A DNA stretch of 64,000 nucleotides from Saccharopolyspora rectivirgula DSM 43747 (lineage in GTDB: Bacteria; Actinomycetota; Actinomycetes; Mycobacteriales; Pseudonocardiaceae), in NCBI RefSeq assembly GCF_000497205.1, contig NZ_AYJW01000005.1, positions 1-64,000 on the forward strand, read 5' to 3'. Under the pieces are notes generated by a model. It was given only the letters and a program-made list of their open reading frames with translations. It searched no databases and had not been told where the DNA came from. Of this stretch, positions 45,816-55,021 are shown piece after piece. Every line of letters starts with the position of its first letter. Within the stretch, counting starts at the first letter, position 1. A program made the position numbers and the translations under genes.

Positions 45816-45821
45816 ACAGTA
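45816..45821 (-). promoter_or_regulatory. -10 element of a putative leaderless promoter (GNAT gene)
   Basis: TACTGT on the minus strand, exactly six bases before GTG 45809. Confidence 0.5.
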
Positions 45822-45921
45822 ACTGTTTTGCGCGCCGCGGTCCTTCTGGGCCGACGAGATCATCTGATCGGACATCTGCGGCCCGTCCTTCACCGTCAGG
45901 AGTTAACTCCTGACTCTTCGC

Positions 45922-45951
45922 TTGCAGCCCTTCTGCGCCGGCGGCTATATT
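45922..45951 (+). promoter_or_regulatory. Sigma70-type promoter of the HEPN operon
   Basis: TTGCAG (45922-45927), an 18-bp spacer, then TATATT (45946-45951). One of the best -35/-10 pairs I see; the -10 abuts the first LexA box. Confidence 0.65.
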
Positions 45952-45965
45952 CGAACTCGAGTTCG
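45952..45965. promoter_or_regulatory. LexA (SOS) box 1
   Basis: CGAACTCGAGTTCG: a perfect CGAAC-N4-GTTCG and a full 14-bp palindrome, starting right at the -10 element, so LexA binding would block transcription. Confidence 0.8.
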
Positions 45966-45966
45966 T

Positions 45967-45980
45967 CGAACTGGAGTTCG
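45967..45980. promoter_or_regulatory. LexA (SOS) box 2
   Basis: CGAACTGGAGTTCG: second perfect CGAAC-N4-GTTCG, one base after box 1, giving a 15-bp tandem period. Confidence 0.8.
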
Positions 45981-46051
45981 ACAACGATCGGCGGTCGTCC
46001 GCCGGTCGCGCGTCGGGCTCTGAACTCGGCCTGTTGCAGAGGAGAACACCG

Positions 46052-46495
46052 ATGCCCTTCTCCGGCGGTTTTTCCATCCCGAGCCCGAGGTGCTCAGCCG
46101 AGGACTGCGAGGACTTCCAGGTGCCGAGCACCCCCTCGGTAGCTTTGACCAGGCTGTTGGAGGCTCGAGCGCACCTGCGCCAGGCATCCCGGGAGAGCAG
46201 TCCGGCCCGTTGCTACGCGGCGGCCTACCTGGCCGCCCTCCGGGTGGCGGCGGCAATCGCGTTGGACCGTTCCCAGCTCGCCGACCGGCGCCCGCAGAGC
46301 GCCTGGAAGCTGCTCGACGATGCCGCGCCCGAGTACACCCAGTGGGCGCAGTTCTTCGCCGCTCGTTCGCAGCGCCGGTTGCTGGCCGAATCCGGCTCCT
46401 CGTCGATCACCGCTGCTGAGGCGGCGGAAATGCAGCAGCGGGCCGCGGAGTTCCTGCAGGCCGCCTCCCGAGGGCTGTCGGGGGTTGCGCGGTGA
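46052..46495 (+). CDS. HEPN-domain protein, SAV_6107 family
   Basis: 147-residue all-helical protein. The central ALTRLLEARAHLRQASRESSPARCYAAAYLAALR pattern is that of the SAV_6107-type HEPN family of actinobacteria. The R-x4-6-H ribonuclease motif of catalytic HEPN toxins is absent, so it is probably a non-catalytic HEPN. ATG start with AGAGGAG seven bases upstream. First gene of a two-gene operon (GTGA overlap with the next), transcribed from a promoter overlapped by two LexA boxes, so expected to be DNA-damage induced. Confidence 0.8.
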   Translation: MPFSGGFSIPSPRCSAEDCEDFQVPSTPSVALTRLLEARAHLRQASRESSPARCYAAAYLAALRVAAAIALDRSQLADRRPQSAWKLLDDAAPEYTQWAQFFAARSQRRLLAESGSSSITAAEAAEMQQRAAEFLQAASRGLSGVAR

Positions 46496-47262
46496 GCCGG
46501 GGACCGCTGATCGACTACGGGCGGATGCTCGAGCTGCTGCAGGCCGAAGCGCGATTGCTCGTGGCAGCCGCGCAGGGCGCACCGCCGGATTCGCCGACCG
46601 TCGGGGTTTCCGGGCGGACGCTGGGGGAGACCGTCCGGTACGCCGGTGACCTGTGCGAAGACGTGCTGAGCTGGCTGGGCGCCTCGGAGGAAGCGGCTCG
46701 GCGGTGGACCGTTCCGAACGACCCCACGATCGGTCAGCTGACCAGTCGATTCGCTCTGCGACTAGCTGAACTGCTCGAGCAGCTGCGCGTTCGCTCGCCG
46801 GAAGACCCCTGCCCCAGTTGGTGTCCGGTGGACCGCACCGTGCGGTTCTGGGCCCGGCACGTGCTGCACAGCACCACGGTGCAGCGGGTGGACGTGCAGA
46901 CCGCGGCCGGGGTGGAGATCAGTCCGATCGACGAGGACGCCGCGCTCGACGGCATCGACGAAACCCTGCGCGTCTGGTTCGGCCACCGGTTGAACGCGCT
47001 CGGGATCGTCCCGTCCAAGAAGTGCTCGGTGGCGGTCTCGTCCGGTGGTCGGAACTGGTTGGTCACCACCGGGCCCGAGGTGGCCGTGGTGGACGGCTCC
47101 GATGTCGAGGCCCCTGCTGCCGCGGACGCGGTGGTGACGGGAGTTCCGCAGCGGGTTTGCCTGTGGCTGCGCGGGCGGCTGCCGAACCACGCGGTCAGCA
47201 CAGGAGGGGATCCCGATGCGGTCGCCCAGCTGTGGGGGCTGTTGCAGGTCTGCACGAAGTAG
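46492..47262 (+). CDS. Mycothiol-dependent maleylpyruvate isomerase-fold protein, metal site lost
   Basis: 256-residue protein with the DinB-like four-helix bundle (MDMPI N-terminal domain, about 8-135) and the MDMPI C-terminal domain (about 145-250). The three zinc ligands of the family (His in TVGEVVRHL, Glu and His in AHETAVHR) align with Y50, S127 and Q131, so the usual metal/mycothiol chemistry is unlikely. GTG start overlaps the HEPN stop. It may be a structural or binding partner of the HEPN protein in the SOS response (inference). Confidence 0.75.
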   Translation: MSRGPLIDYGRMLELLQAEARLLVAAAQGAPPDSPTVGVSGRTLGETVRYAGDLCEDVLSWLGASEEAARRWTVPNDPTIGQLTSRFALRLAELLEQLRVRSPEDPCPSWCPVDRTVRFWARHVLHSTTVQRVDVQTAAGVEISPIDEDAALDGIDETLRVWFGHRLNALGIVPSKKCSVAVSSGGRNWLVTTGPEVAVVDGSDVEAPAAADAVVTGVPQRVCLWLRGRLPNHAVSTGGDPDAVAQLWGLLQVCTK

Positions 47263-47274
47263 CCCGGGAACCGG

Positions 47275-47315
47275 CCGCGGGGCGGTGATGCGACGGACGC
47301 AGCACCGCCCCGCGG
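47275..47315 (+). terminator. Terminator of the HEPN operon
   Basis: Perfect 13-bp CCGCGGGGCGGTG repeat with a 15-nt loop, 12 bases after the stop; it lies between convergent genes. Confidence 0.78.
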
Positions 47316-47449
47316 TGTCCGCATTGCTGTCTCGTCGCGCTCGATGTCGGGAGCAGGAGCGGAGGAGGCGCTCCGATGCGACCCGTGCGCGGCGGCCGTC
47401 CGAACGGGCTGAGCACCACGCGGGGAACGGTCCGCGGAAGGGCTTCACC

Positions 47450-50400
47450 TCAAGCGCGAATGCGGAGTCCCTGCGGGGTGACCCGAAAACCGGCTTCGGT
47501 GAGGACCTCCGCCAGCCGGGAACCACGAGCGCCTTCCCCGTCCGCTCGCTGCACCACGAGCTTTTCCAACCAACCCTTCTCGACAGCTTCGACCAGGGCC
47601 TTCGCCGCCTTCCGCAGGTCCTCTTCCTGTTCGGTGAACGACAGCAGAGACCGACCGCCCCGCTCCACGTAGAGCACCGGTTCCCCGCGGACCAGCACGA
47701 CCAGCGCACCGGCTTTGCGTCCCGGCCGGTGCCGCGTGCTCCCCACCGCCTCCGGCCAGGGCAGCGCCGCGCCGTACGGTTGCGCTGGATCGGTCGCGGC
47801 CAGCACGACGGTGTCCGAACTGGAACCGTCGTCGCTGCGGGAGAACGCGCGCAGCCGGTCGACAGCTCCCGGGACGGCGAACTGGGCAGCTCCCAGGCCT
47901 TCCACGATGTACCCCCGGCGGCAGCGGCCGGCCTCCTCCATCGCCCGCAGCACCTTGTACACCGCGGAAAAACCGCCGGAAACCCGTTCGACGTCCAGCG
48001 CTCCTCGGGTGAGCACGCCGTGGCGCTCCAGGAACGCCTCCGCCCGGGCGTGCGCTCGCCGAGTGGGGTCGGTCTCCAGTTGCGGGACCAACGACCACCG
48101 CCCGGACACCGTGGGCGGACCGGTCCTGGTGGGCATGGCCGGTCGGCTGGCCCGCAACCTCGCGTACCGGCCGCGCGGCGCACGGCGCCGGGGCCGGTGG
48201 GCGGCTCCGCTCCCGGAAACCAGCACGCGCAGCGGGGCGAGCGTGTCGTTGGTGACGATTCCCGACCACACCAGGTCCCACAGGGCTGTGACGACCGCTT
48301 CGTCCGCAGGGGCTTCTTCGCCTTGCTCCAGCAGCAGAGCGCCGACCCGGTCCGCGAGCTGGCGGAAGAACAGGGCGCCGCCGTCCAGAGCGGAGACGAC
48401 GCTGCGGTGCAGCGGGGAATCGTCCTGCTGCTCGGGCGGATCGGGCAACAGCAGGTCCGCCACTTCCGCGGGAGCCAGGGCGATCCACCCGTCGCTCCCG
48501 GGGAGGGAACCGGCCCCCGCCCAGACCACCTCACCGGTGGCGGTCAGCTCGTCCAGCAGGGACGGCGAGTAGCCGGGGAGGCGTGCGGGCAGCACCAGCG
48601 ACTCCAGGGCGCTGGCCGGCACCGGTATCCCGGCGAGCTGCTCGACCACCGCGTACACCTCGTCGGGGGTGGGGGTGCCCCGCCGTCGCCCGCCGATGCC
48701 GTGCCAGGCGGGCAAGAACCTGCCGTAGACGGCCGGCTCCACCGGTTCCATCTCCTTGCGGAGTCGGGCCAGCGAGGCGCGGCGCAGCCTGCGGAGCACT
48801 TCGGCATCGCAGTACTCGAGCGCGGAACCGCCGCCGGCGTCCAGCGGTCGCAGCTCGCCGCGGACGAGTTGGCCGGTCCCGGTCAACCGGTCCAGCGCGC
48901 TGTGCACGACCGCCACCCCCAGGCCGAACCGCCGCGCGGCTGCTTCGGCGGTGAACGGGCCGCGGTTGCGGGCGTACCGGATGAGCAGTTCCCCGAGCGG
49001 ATCCGCGGTGGGTTCGGTGAACGCTTCCGGCACCCCCACCGGCAGCGCCACCCCCAGCGCGTCGCGCACCTTCCCGGCGTCCTCGACGGGAATCCACCGG
49101 TCTTCTCCGGCGATGCGGACCTGCAGCACGCGCCGCTGCGCTGCCAGTTCGGCCAACCACTCCTGATCGACACCGCGTTGCGCGGCTTCGGCGGTGGACA
49201 GGTCGCCCAGCGCGTGCAGCAGGTCGGCGGTCTCTTCGGCGTTGCGCGCTCGTCGGTCCGGGGCGAGGCGCTGCAGCTGCTGCTCCGTCTCCAGAACCAC
49301 CTCCGGGTCGAGCAGTTCCCGCACGGCTTCCGCACCCAACAGCTCGGCCAGCAGCTCGGGGTCCAGGCTCAGCGCTGCCGACTTCCGCTCGGCCAGCGGT
49401 GTGTCCGCTTCGTACAGGAACGTGCCCAGGTAGCCGAAGAGCAGGCTGCGGGCGAACGGGGACGGGGAAGCGGTCTCCACTTCCACGACGCGGACCTTGC
49501 GGGACGCCACCTGCGTCATCAGTTCGGTCAGTCCGGGCAGGTCGTAGACGTCTTGCAGGCACTCCCGCATCGCCTCCAGCACGATCGGGAACTGCTCGTA
49601 CTTGGCCGCGACGGCGAGCAGCTGGGCGGCCCGCTGGCGTTGCTGCCACAGCGGGGTGCGCCGACGCGGATCGCGGCGCGGCAGCAGCAGCGCCCGGGCG
49701 GCGCACTCCCGGAAGCGGGCGGCGAACAGGGCGGAGCCACCGACCTCGTCGGTCACGAGTTGCTGCACTTCATCGGGTGGGACGAGCACGTCTTCGGCGG
49801 TGGGCAGGATGTCCCGCCCGCTCTCGTCGAGGGCGTCGGTGAGCCGGAGCACGATCCCGTCGTCGGAGGAGGCCACCTGGGGCTCCACACCGCGACGTTC
49901 CCTGATGCGCGCGGCGATCGCCAACGCCCACGGGCCGTTGACCTTGGCGCCGAACGGGGAGTGGACGACCAACCGCCAGTCGCCGAGCTCGTCCCGGAAG
50001 CGCTCGACGACGATCGTCCGGTCGTCGGGCACGTGCCGGGTCGCCGCCCGCTGCTCATCCAAATAGGACAACAAGTTGTCCTGCGCCCACTCGTCCAGGC
50101 CCGCCTCGGCCAGCCGACTGCGCGCCGCGGTGGGGTCCGAACCGGTCAGCTCCCGGATGAAGCGCCCCATCGCTCTGCCCAGTTCCAGGGGGCGTCCTGG
50201 CGAATCCCCCTTCCAGAACGGCATCCTCGCCGGTTGGCCGGGAGCTGGGACGACGACGACCCGGTCGTGGGTGATGTCCTCGACCCGCCAGGCGCTGGTC
50301 CCGAGCAAGAAGGTGTCGCCCACCCGGGACTCGTAGACCATCTCCTCGTCCAGCTCGCCGACGCGGCGACCGCCCCGGTCGTCCCCTTCCCCGGGCGTGG

Positions 50401-52039
50401 TGACCTTGAACAGGCCGCGGTCGGGGATGGTGCCTCCGGAGGTGACCGCGAGCCGTTGCGCTCCCGGTCTGGCGCGCAGCTCGTCGTTGACGCGGTCCCA
50501 GACCAGGCGGGCCCGCAACTCGCCGAACTCCTCGCTGGGGTACCGGCCGGAGAGCATGTCCAGGACCGCGTGCAGCGCGGAGTCCGGCAGACCGGCGAAC
50601 GGCGCTGCTCGGCGGACCACCGAGGCCAGCCGGGAGACCGACCAGGTGTCCATCGCCACCATCGCCACGATCTGCTGGGCCAGCACGTCCAACGGGTTGC
50701 GCGGGAAGGACAGCGCTTCGATCAGACCGTCCGACATCCGCTCGGACACCACGGCACAGCCGATGAGGTCCCCGCGGAACTTCGGGATGACGACTCCCCG
50801 GGAGACCGCGCCGACCTGGTGCCCACCGCGTCCTATGCGCTGCAAGCCGGAGGCCACGCTGGGCGGTGTTTCGACCTGGACGACCAGGTCCACGGCCCCC
50901 ATGTCGATGCCGAGCTCCAAGGAGGACGTGGCCACGACGCAGGGCAGTTGCCCGGTCTTCAGCTCTTCTTCGACAGCGGCCCGCTGGTCCTTGGACATCG
51001 ATCCGTGGTGCGCCTTGGCCACCACCGGCAGCGTCGTGGTGGCCACCCCGGAAGCACCCACCGCCTGCGCGGGGAATTCGGTCATCGGCTCGGGCTCCTC
51101 GCTGGCCAGTTCGTTGAGCCCCGAGGTGAGCCGTTCCGCCAGCCGGCGGGAGTTGGTGAACACGATCGTGCTGCGGTGCTGGCGGATGAGCTCCAGGATC
51201 CGCTGCTGCACCGAGGGCCAGATCGAGGTGCGCTGCTCGGGCCCGGAGGCCGGACCGGTCACTTCACCGGTGGTGGTGCCGAGCTCGGCCAGGTCGGGGA
51301 CGGGGACCTCCACCTTGATCTCGACCTCTTTCGGGTGAGGCGGCTGGACCACCCGCACCGCGCGACCGCCGGCCAGGAACGTCTGGACTTCTTCCACCGG
51401 TCGCACGGTGGCGGAGAGCCCGATGCGCTGGGCCGGTTTCACCAGCAGCTCGTCCAAGCGCTCCAGCGACAGTGCCAAGTGCGCGCCGCGTTTCGAACCG
51501 GCCAGCGCGTGCACTTCGTCCAGGATCACGGTTTCGACCCCGCGGAGCGCTTCCCGCGCGGCCGAGGTGAGCAGCAGGAACAGCGACTCGGGTGTGGTGA
51601 CCAGCACGTCCGGTGGGGTCCGGGCGAACGAGCGGCGCTGTTCGGCGGGGGTGTCGCCGGTGCGGATCCCGACGCGGATGTCGGGTGGTGGTTCGCCGCG
51701 GCGCCGGGCGACCTGCCGGATGCCCGCGAGGGGGGAGCGCAGGTTGCGCTCCACGTCGACCGCCAGGGCTTTCAGCGGGGACACGTAGAGCACTCGGCAG
51801 CGCTTCTGCGGATCGGCGGGCGGGCCTTCGGCGGCCAGCCGGTCGAGCGCGTGCAGGAAGGCGGCCAAGGTCTTGCCGGATCCGGTGGGGGCCACCACCA
51901 GGGTGTGCTCACCGGCCGAGATGGCCGGCCAGGCCTCCCGCTGGGCCCGGGTGGGGTTGGCGAACGCTCCCTGGAACCACTCCCGGGTCACCGGTGAGAA
52001 CGCGTTCAGTGCTTCGGCCACTCCTCCATGCTGACGCAT
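47450..52039 (-). CDS. lhr: ATP-dependent DNA helicase Lhr (long form)
   Basis: 1529-residue superfamily 2 helicase, close in length to Rv3296. Walker A APTGSGKT (50-57), DEVH box (174-177), and motif VI around RIGRGGHQVG. The Lhr core (about 1-860) is followed by the long C-terminal domain with winged-helix repeats typical of actinobacterial/proteobacterial Lhr. It translocates 3'-5' on single-stranded DNA and unwinds RNA:DNA hybrids; in mycobacteria it is mitomycin C inducible. It lies 22 bases downstream of a 41-codon gene and likely shares its message. Confidence 0.95.
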   Translation of the reverse strand: MRQHGGVAEALNAFSPVTREWFQGAFANPTRAQREAWPAISAGEHTLVVAPTGSGKTLAAFLHALDRLAAEGPPADPQKRCRVLYVSPLKALAVDVERNLRSPLAGIRQVARRRGEPPPDIRVGIRTGDTPAEQRRSFARTPPDVLVTTPESLFLLLTSAAREALRGVETVILDEVHALAGSKRGAHLALSLERLDELLVKPAQRIGLSATVRPVEEVQTFLAGGRAVRVVQPPHPKEVEIKVEVPVPDLAELGTTTGEVTGPASGPEQRTSIWPSVQQRILELIRQHRSTIVFTNSRRLAERLTSGLNELASEEPEPMTEFPAQAVGASGVATTTLPVVAKAHHGSMSKDQRAAVEEELKTGQLPCVVATSSLELGIDMGAVDLVVQVETPPSVASGLQRIGRGGHQVGAVSRGVVIPKFRGDLIGCAVVSERMSDGLIEALSFPRNPLDVLAQQIVAMVAMDTWSVSRLASVVRRAAPFAGLPDSALHAVLDMLSGRYPSEEFGELRARLVWDRVNDELRARPGAQRLAVTSGGTIPDRGLFKVTTPGEGDDRGGRRVGELDEEMVYESRVGDTFLLGTSAWRVEDITHDRVVVVPAPGQPARMPFWKGDSPGRPLELGRAMGRFIRELTGSDPTAARSRLAEAGLDEWAQDNLLSYLDEQRAATRHVPDDRTIVVERFRDELGDWRLVVHSPFGAKVNGPWALAIAARIRERRGVEPQVASSDDGIVLRLTDALDESGRDILPTAEDVLVPPDEVQQLVTDEVGGSALFAARFRECAARALLLPRRDPRRRTPLWQQRQRAAQLLAVAAKYEQFPIVLEAMRECLQDVYDLPGLTELMTQVASRKVRVVEVETASPSPFARSLLFGYLGTFLYEADTPLAERKSAALSLDPELLAELLGAEAVRELLDPEVVLETEQQLQRLAPDRRARNAEETADLLHALGDLSTAEAAQRGVDQEWLAELAAQRRVLQVRIAGEDRWIPVEDAGKVRDALGVALPVGVPEAFTEPTADPLGELLIRYARNRGPFTAEAAARRFGLGVAVVHSALDRLTGTGQLVRGELRPLDAGGGSALEYCDAEVLRRLRRASLARLRKEMEPVEPAVYGRFLPAWHGIGGRRRGTPTPDEVYAVVEQLAGIPVPASALESLVLPARLPGYSPSLLDELTATGEVVWAGAGSLPGSDGWIALAPAEVADLLLPDPPEQQDDSPLHRSVVSALDGGALFFRQLADRVGALLLEQGEEAPADEAVVTALWDLVWSGIVTNDTLAPLRVLVSGSGAAHRPRRRAPRGRYARLRASRPAMPTRTGPPTVSGRWSLVPQLETDPTRRAHARAEAFLERHGVLTRGALDVERVSGGFSAVYKVLRAMEEAGRCRRGYIVEGLGAAQFAVPGAVDRLRAFSRSDDGSSSDTVVLAATDPAQPYGAALPWPEAVGSTRHRPGRKAGALVVLVRGEPVLYVERGGRSLLSFTEQEEDLRKAAKALVEAVEKGWLEKLVVQRADGEGARGSRLAEVLTEAGFRVTPQGLRIRA

Positions 52040-52061
52040 CGGGCCGACAACGCCGGCCTGG

Positions 52062-52187
52062 TCAGCGGCGGCGGTCCCAGAGGAAGCGGACGCACAGGCC
52101 GATGACCACCAGCAGCATGGCCGCGATCACCACTTTGCCCAGTGGTGTGGAGAGGCCGGTGGGGTCGGTCTGCAGCAGCAAGAGCAT
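52062..52187 (-). CDS. 41-residue single-pass membrane microprotein
   Basis: MLLLLQTDPTGLSTPLGK leader, one hydrophobic helix (about 19-34: VVIAAMLLVVIGLCVR) and a basic FLWDRRR tail, giving an N-out/C-in topology. TACGCT exactly six bases upstream of the ATG and a clean stop support it as real and leaderless. It is upstream of lhr on the same strand and divergent from DUF3046. No family known to me; function unknown. Confidence 0.65.
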   Translation of the reverse strand: MLLLLQTDPTGLSTPLGKVVIAAMLLVVIGLCVRFLWDRRR

Positions 52188-52193
52188 GTGCCC

Positions 52194-52199
52194 AGCGTA
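52194..52199 (-). promoter_or_regulatory. -10 element of a putative leaderless promoter (microprotein-lhr)
   Basis: TACGCT on the minus strand, six bases before ATG 52187; only seven bases from the opposing -10 of DUF3046. Confidence 0.5.
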
Positions 52200-52206
52200 C
52201 GGGCGC

Positions 52207-52212
52207 TAGGCT
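52207..52212 (+). promoter_or_regulatory. -10 element of a putative leaderless promoter (DUF3046 gene)
   Basis: TAGGCT, eight bases before ATG 52221; no Shine-Dalgarno. Confidence 0.5.
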
Positions 52213-52220
52213 GGCGCTCG

Positions 52221-52415
52221 ATGCGTCACACAGTTTTTCGCCGCCGGATGGCTGAGGAGTTCGGGCGGGTCCGCGCCGAGATGCTGGCGCAGGACCACGT
52301 GATGTCCGCCTTGGGCGGTCGCACCGTCAACGAGGCCCTGGAGGCCGGGGTGCCGCCCAAGGAGGTCTGGCTCGCGGTTTGCGAGACCTTCGAAGTGCCG
52401 TGGGAGCGCCGGTAG
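52221..52415 (+). CDS. DUF3046 protein
   Basis: 64-residue DUF3046 protein: EEFGRVRAEMLAQDHVMSALGG-RTVNEALEAGVPPKEVW with the conserved DHV and RTVNEAL motifs. It sits immediately upstream of recA in actinobacteria (Rv2738c in M. tuberculosis); function unknown, soluble. Confidence 0.88.
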   Translation: MRHTVFRRRMAEEFGRVRAEMLAQDHVMSALGGRTVNEALEAGVPPKEVWLAVCETFEVPWERR

Positions 52416-52486
52416 GCGCGCCGGCTCCTCCAGGGCCGCCTTTTCTCACTCGTTCGGGTGGACGTGCTGGCGTGTCGGGCAGGCGG

Positions 52487-52502
52487 TCGAATATTCGTTC
52501 GA
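52487..52502. promoter_or_regulatory. LexA (SOS) box of recA
   Basis: TCGAATATTCGTTCGA: matches TCGAAC-N4-GTTCGA with one change (T for C). Confidence 0.72.
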
Positions 52503-52558
52503 CTAGGATTGGCTAGTGCGGGATCGGGCTGTCCACGATCTGTAGCCCCGTGTGTGGA

Positions 52559-52581
52559 TTGTCGGTCCCGGGTCGTAGCGT
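52559..52581 (+). promoter_or_regulatory. RecA-NDp-type (PafBC-dependent) promoter of recA
   Basis: TTGTCGGTC, exactly eight bases, then TAGCGT. The mycobacterial LexA-independent DNA-damage consensus is TTGTCRGTG-N8-TAnnnT, so there is one mismatch and correct spacing. It lies 63 bp before the recA start. Confidence 0.72.
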
Positions 52582-52644
52582 CGGAATTGACGAGACGGCG
52601 AGCGGCTCAAGACGAAGATCAGATCTGACCGAGGTGGACCCCCG

Positions 52645-53688
<1,044 letters not shown>

Positions 53689-53696
53689 TCCAGCTG

Positions 53697-54287
53697 ATGT
53701 CTAACGGTGCAGGCCGGGAAAGCGACCGGACGGGCCGCTTTCCCGGCGGTTCCCCCGGGCCGGAGGGCGAGCGCGGTGGTGCGCAGTTCTCCGATGCCGA
53801 ACGACGCGCCCGGGACGTCATCTACCGCCTGCTGGCGGCGCGCGCTCGCAGTCAGCAGGAGCTTCGGCAGGCGCTGCAGCGCAAGGGGATAGACGAGGAA
53901 ACCGCCGAGCGGGTGCTGCAGAAGTTCGTCGATGCCGGGTTGGTGGACGACGCCGCGTTCGCGCGGGACTGGGTGCGGTCTCGTTCGCGCAGTCGTGGAC
54001 TGGGGCGCAAAGCGCTGGGCTTCGAGTTGCGCCGCAAGGGCGTCGACGAGTCCCTGATCGAAATCGCTTTGTCAGAAGTGGACAGCGATGACGAAGAGGA
54101 GCGCGCCCGGGAGCTGGTGCAGCGCAAGCTGCGGACGATGACGATCGGTGATCCGGTGGTCGTCACGCGCCGGCTCATCGGCATGCTGGCCCGCAAAGGT
54201 TATTCGGAAGGTCTCGCGTTCCGCATCGTCCGAGAAGAACTCGAGAGATCCGGTGCTGGCACCGAGTTCGACTCGGAGGTTCCGTAG
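53697..54287 (+). CDS. recX: RecA regulatory protein RecX
   Basis: 196-residue modulator of RecA filaments. Three tandem three-helix repeats are visible: ARDVIYRLLAARARSQQELRQALQRKG, DDAAFARDWVRSRSRSRGLGRKAL and RKLRTMTIGD...RLIGMLARKGYSEGLAFRIVREEL. A Gly/Arg/Glu-rich N-terminal extension of ~35 residues precedes them. Coupled to recA. Confidence 0.95.
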   Translation: MSNGAGRESDRTGRFPGGSPGPEGERGGAQFSDAERRARDVIYRLLAARARSQQELRQALQRKGIDEETAERVLQKFVDAGLVDDAAFARDWVRSRSRSRGLGRKALGFELRRKGVDESLIEIALSEVDSDDEEERARELVQRKLRTMTIGDPVVVTRRLIGMLARKGYSEGLAFRIVREELERSGAGTEFDSEVP

Positions 54288-54321
54288 TCACAAAAGCTAC
54301 CGGGGGCACGTCCGCAGCCTC

Positions 54322-54327
54322 TAGAGT
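54322..54327 (+). promoter_or_regulatory. -10 element of a putative leaderless promoter (HAD gene)
   Basis: TAGAGT, eight bases before GTG 54336. Confidence 0.45.
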
Positions 54328-54335
54328 CGCCGGCT

Positions 54336-55004
54336 GTGGAAGCCACCGAAGACCCGATGCACATCGTCTGGGATTGGAACGGAACGCTCTTCGACGACAA
54401 CCACGCCGTGCTCTCCGCGGTCAACGCGGTGTGCGCGGAGTTCGGTCGAGCGCACATCGACTTGGAGACCTGGCGCTCGATCTACAGCCGCCCCTTGTGG
54501 ACGTGCTACGAGCGCCTGCTCGGCCAGTCGTTGAGCGAACAGGACTGGGCCCGGATCGATCAGCGGTACCACGAGGTCTACCGGGAGCTGCTGCACACCT
54601 GCGACCTGGCCGACGGGGTGCCGGAAGTGCTGGAGAAGTGGGCTGCTGACGGTCGGTCCCAATCGCTGCTGTCGCTGTGGTTCCACGACGAACTGGTGCC
54701 ACTGGTGACGGACTTCGGCATCCACCGCTTGTTCACCCGCGTGGACGGGTTGCGGGAAAAGGTGGGCGGCGGCTCCAAAGCCGAGCACTTGAAACGGCAC
54801 CTGCAGGCCCAACAGCTCGACCCCGCCACGGTGGTGTTGGTGGGGGACGTGCTGGACGACGCCCACGCGGCTCAGCAGGTCGGAGCCCGCTGCGTGCTGG
54901 TCACCACCGGCGTGACCGGTCGGCGAGAACTGGAGAAGACCGGGTTCCCGGTGGCGGATTCGATCGTCGAAGCGGTCGGGCTCGTTGGTGCCGGCCTGTC
55001 CTGA
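54336..55004 (+). CDS. HAD-superfamily hydrolase with Asn in motif I
   Basis: 222-residue HAD protein of the phosphoglycolate-phosphatase-like type. Motif I reads DWNGTLFDD, so the nucleophile D13 is present but the usual general acid Asp at +2 is Asn15. Motif II region includes LLSLW, motif III lysine K144-like GGGSKAEHL, and motif IV is [11 protein letters not shown]. Phosphatase activity may be weak or substrate-specific. The DWNGT variant recurs in actinobacterial HADs. GTG start from a leaderless promoter. Confidence 0.82.
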   Translation: MEATEDPMHIVWDWNGTLFDDNHAVLSAVNAVCAEFGRAHIDLETWRSIYSRPLWTCYERLLGQSLSEQDWARIDQRYHEVYRELLHTCDLADGVPEVLEKWAADGRSQSLLSLWFHDELVPLVTDFGIHRLFTRVDGLREKVGGGSKAEHLKRHLQAQQLDPATVVLVGDVLDDAHAAQQVGARCVLVTTGVTGRRELEKTGFPVADSIVEAVGLVGAGLS

Positions 55005-55015
55005 CCGGCACCAAC
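54984..55015 (+). terminator. Bidirectional terminator overlapping the HAD gene end
   Basis: Perfect 11-bp GTTGGTGCCGG repeat with a 10-nt loop. The left arm is in the last codons of the HAD gene and the hairpin ends just before the convergent eda stop. Confidence 0.65.
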
Positions 55016-55021
55016 GAAGGT

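Noticed and set aside
46052-47262. HEPN/MNT-type toxin-antitoxin system
   Set aside because: The HEPN protein lacks the Rx4-6H motif and the partner is an MDMPI-fold protein, not a nucleotidyltransferase.
47216-51997. 1593-codon open frame on the plus strand across lhr
   Set aside because: It is the antisense shadow of lhr; its product is Gly/Arg/Gln-rich low-complexity with no domain, as expected from 70% GC DNA.
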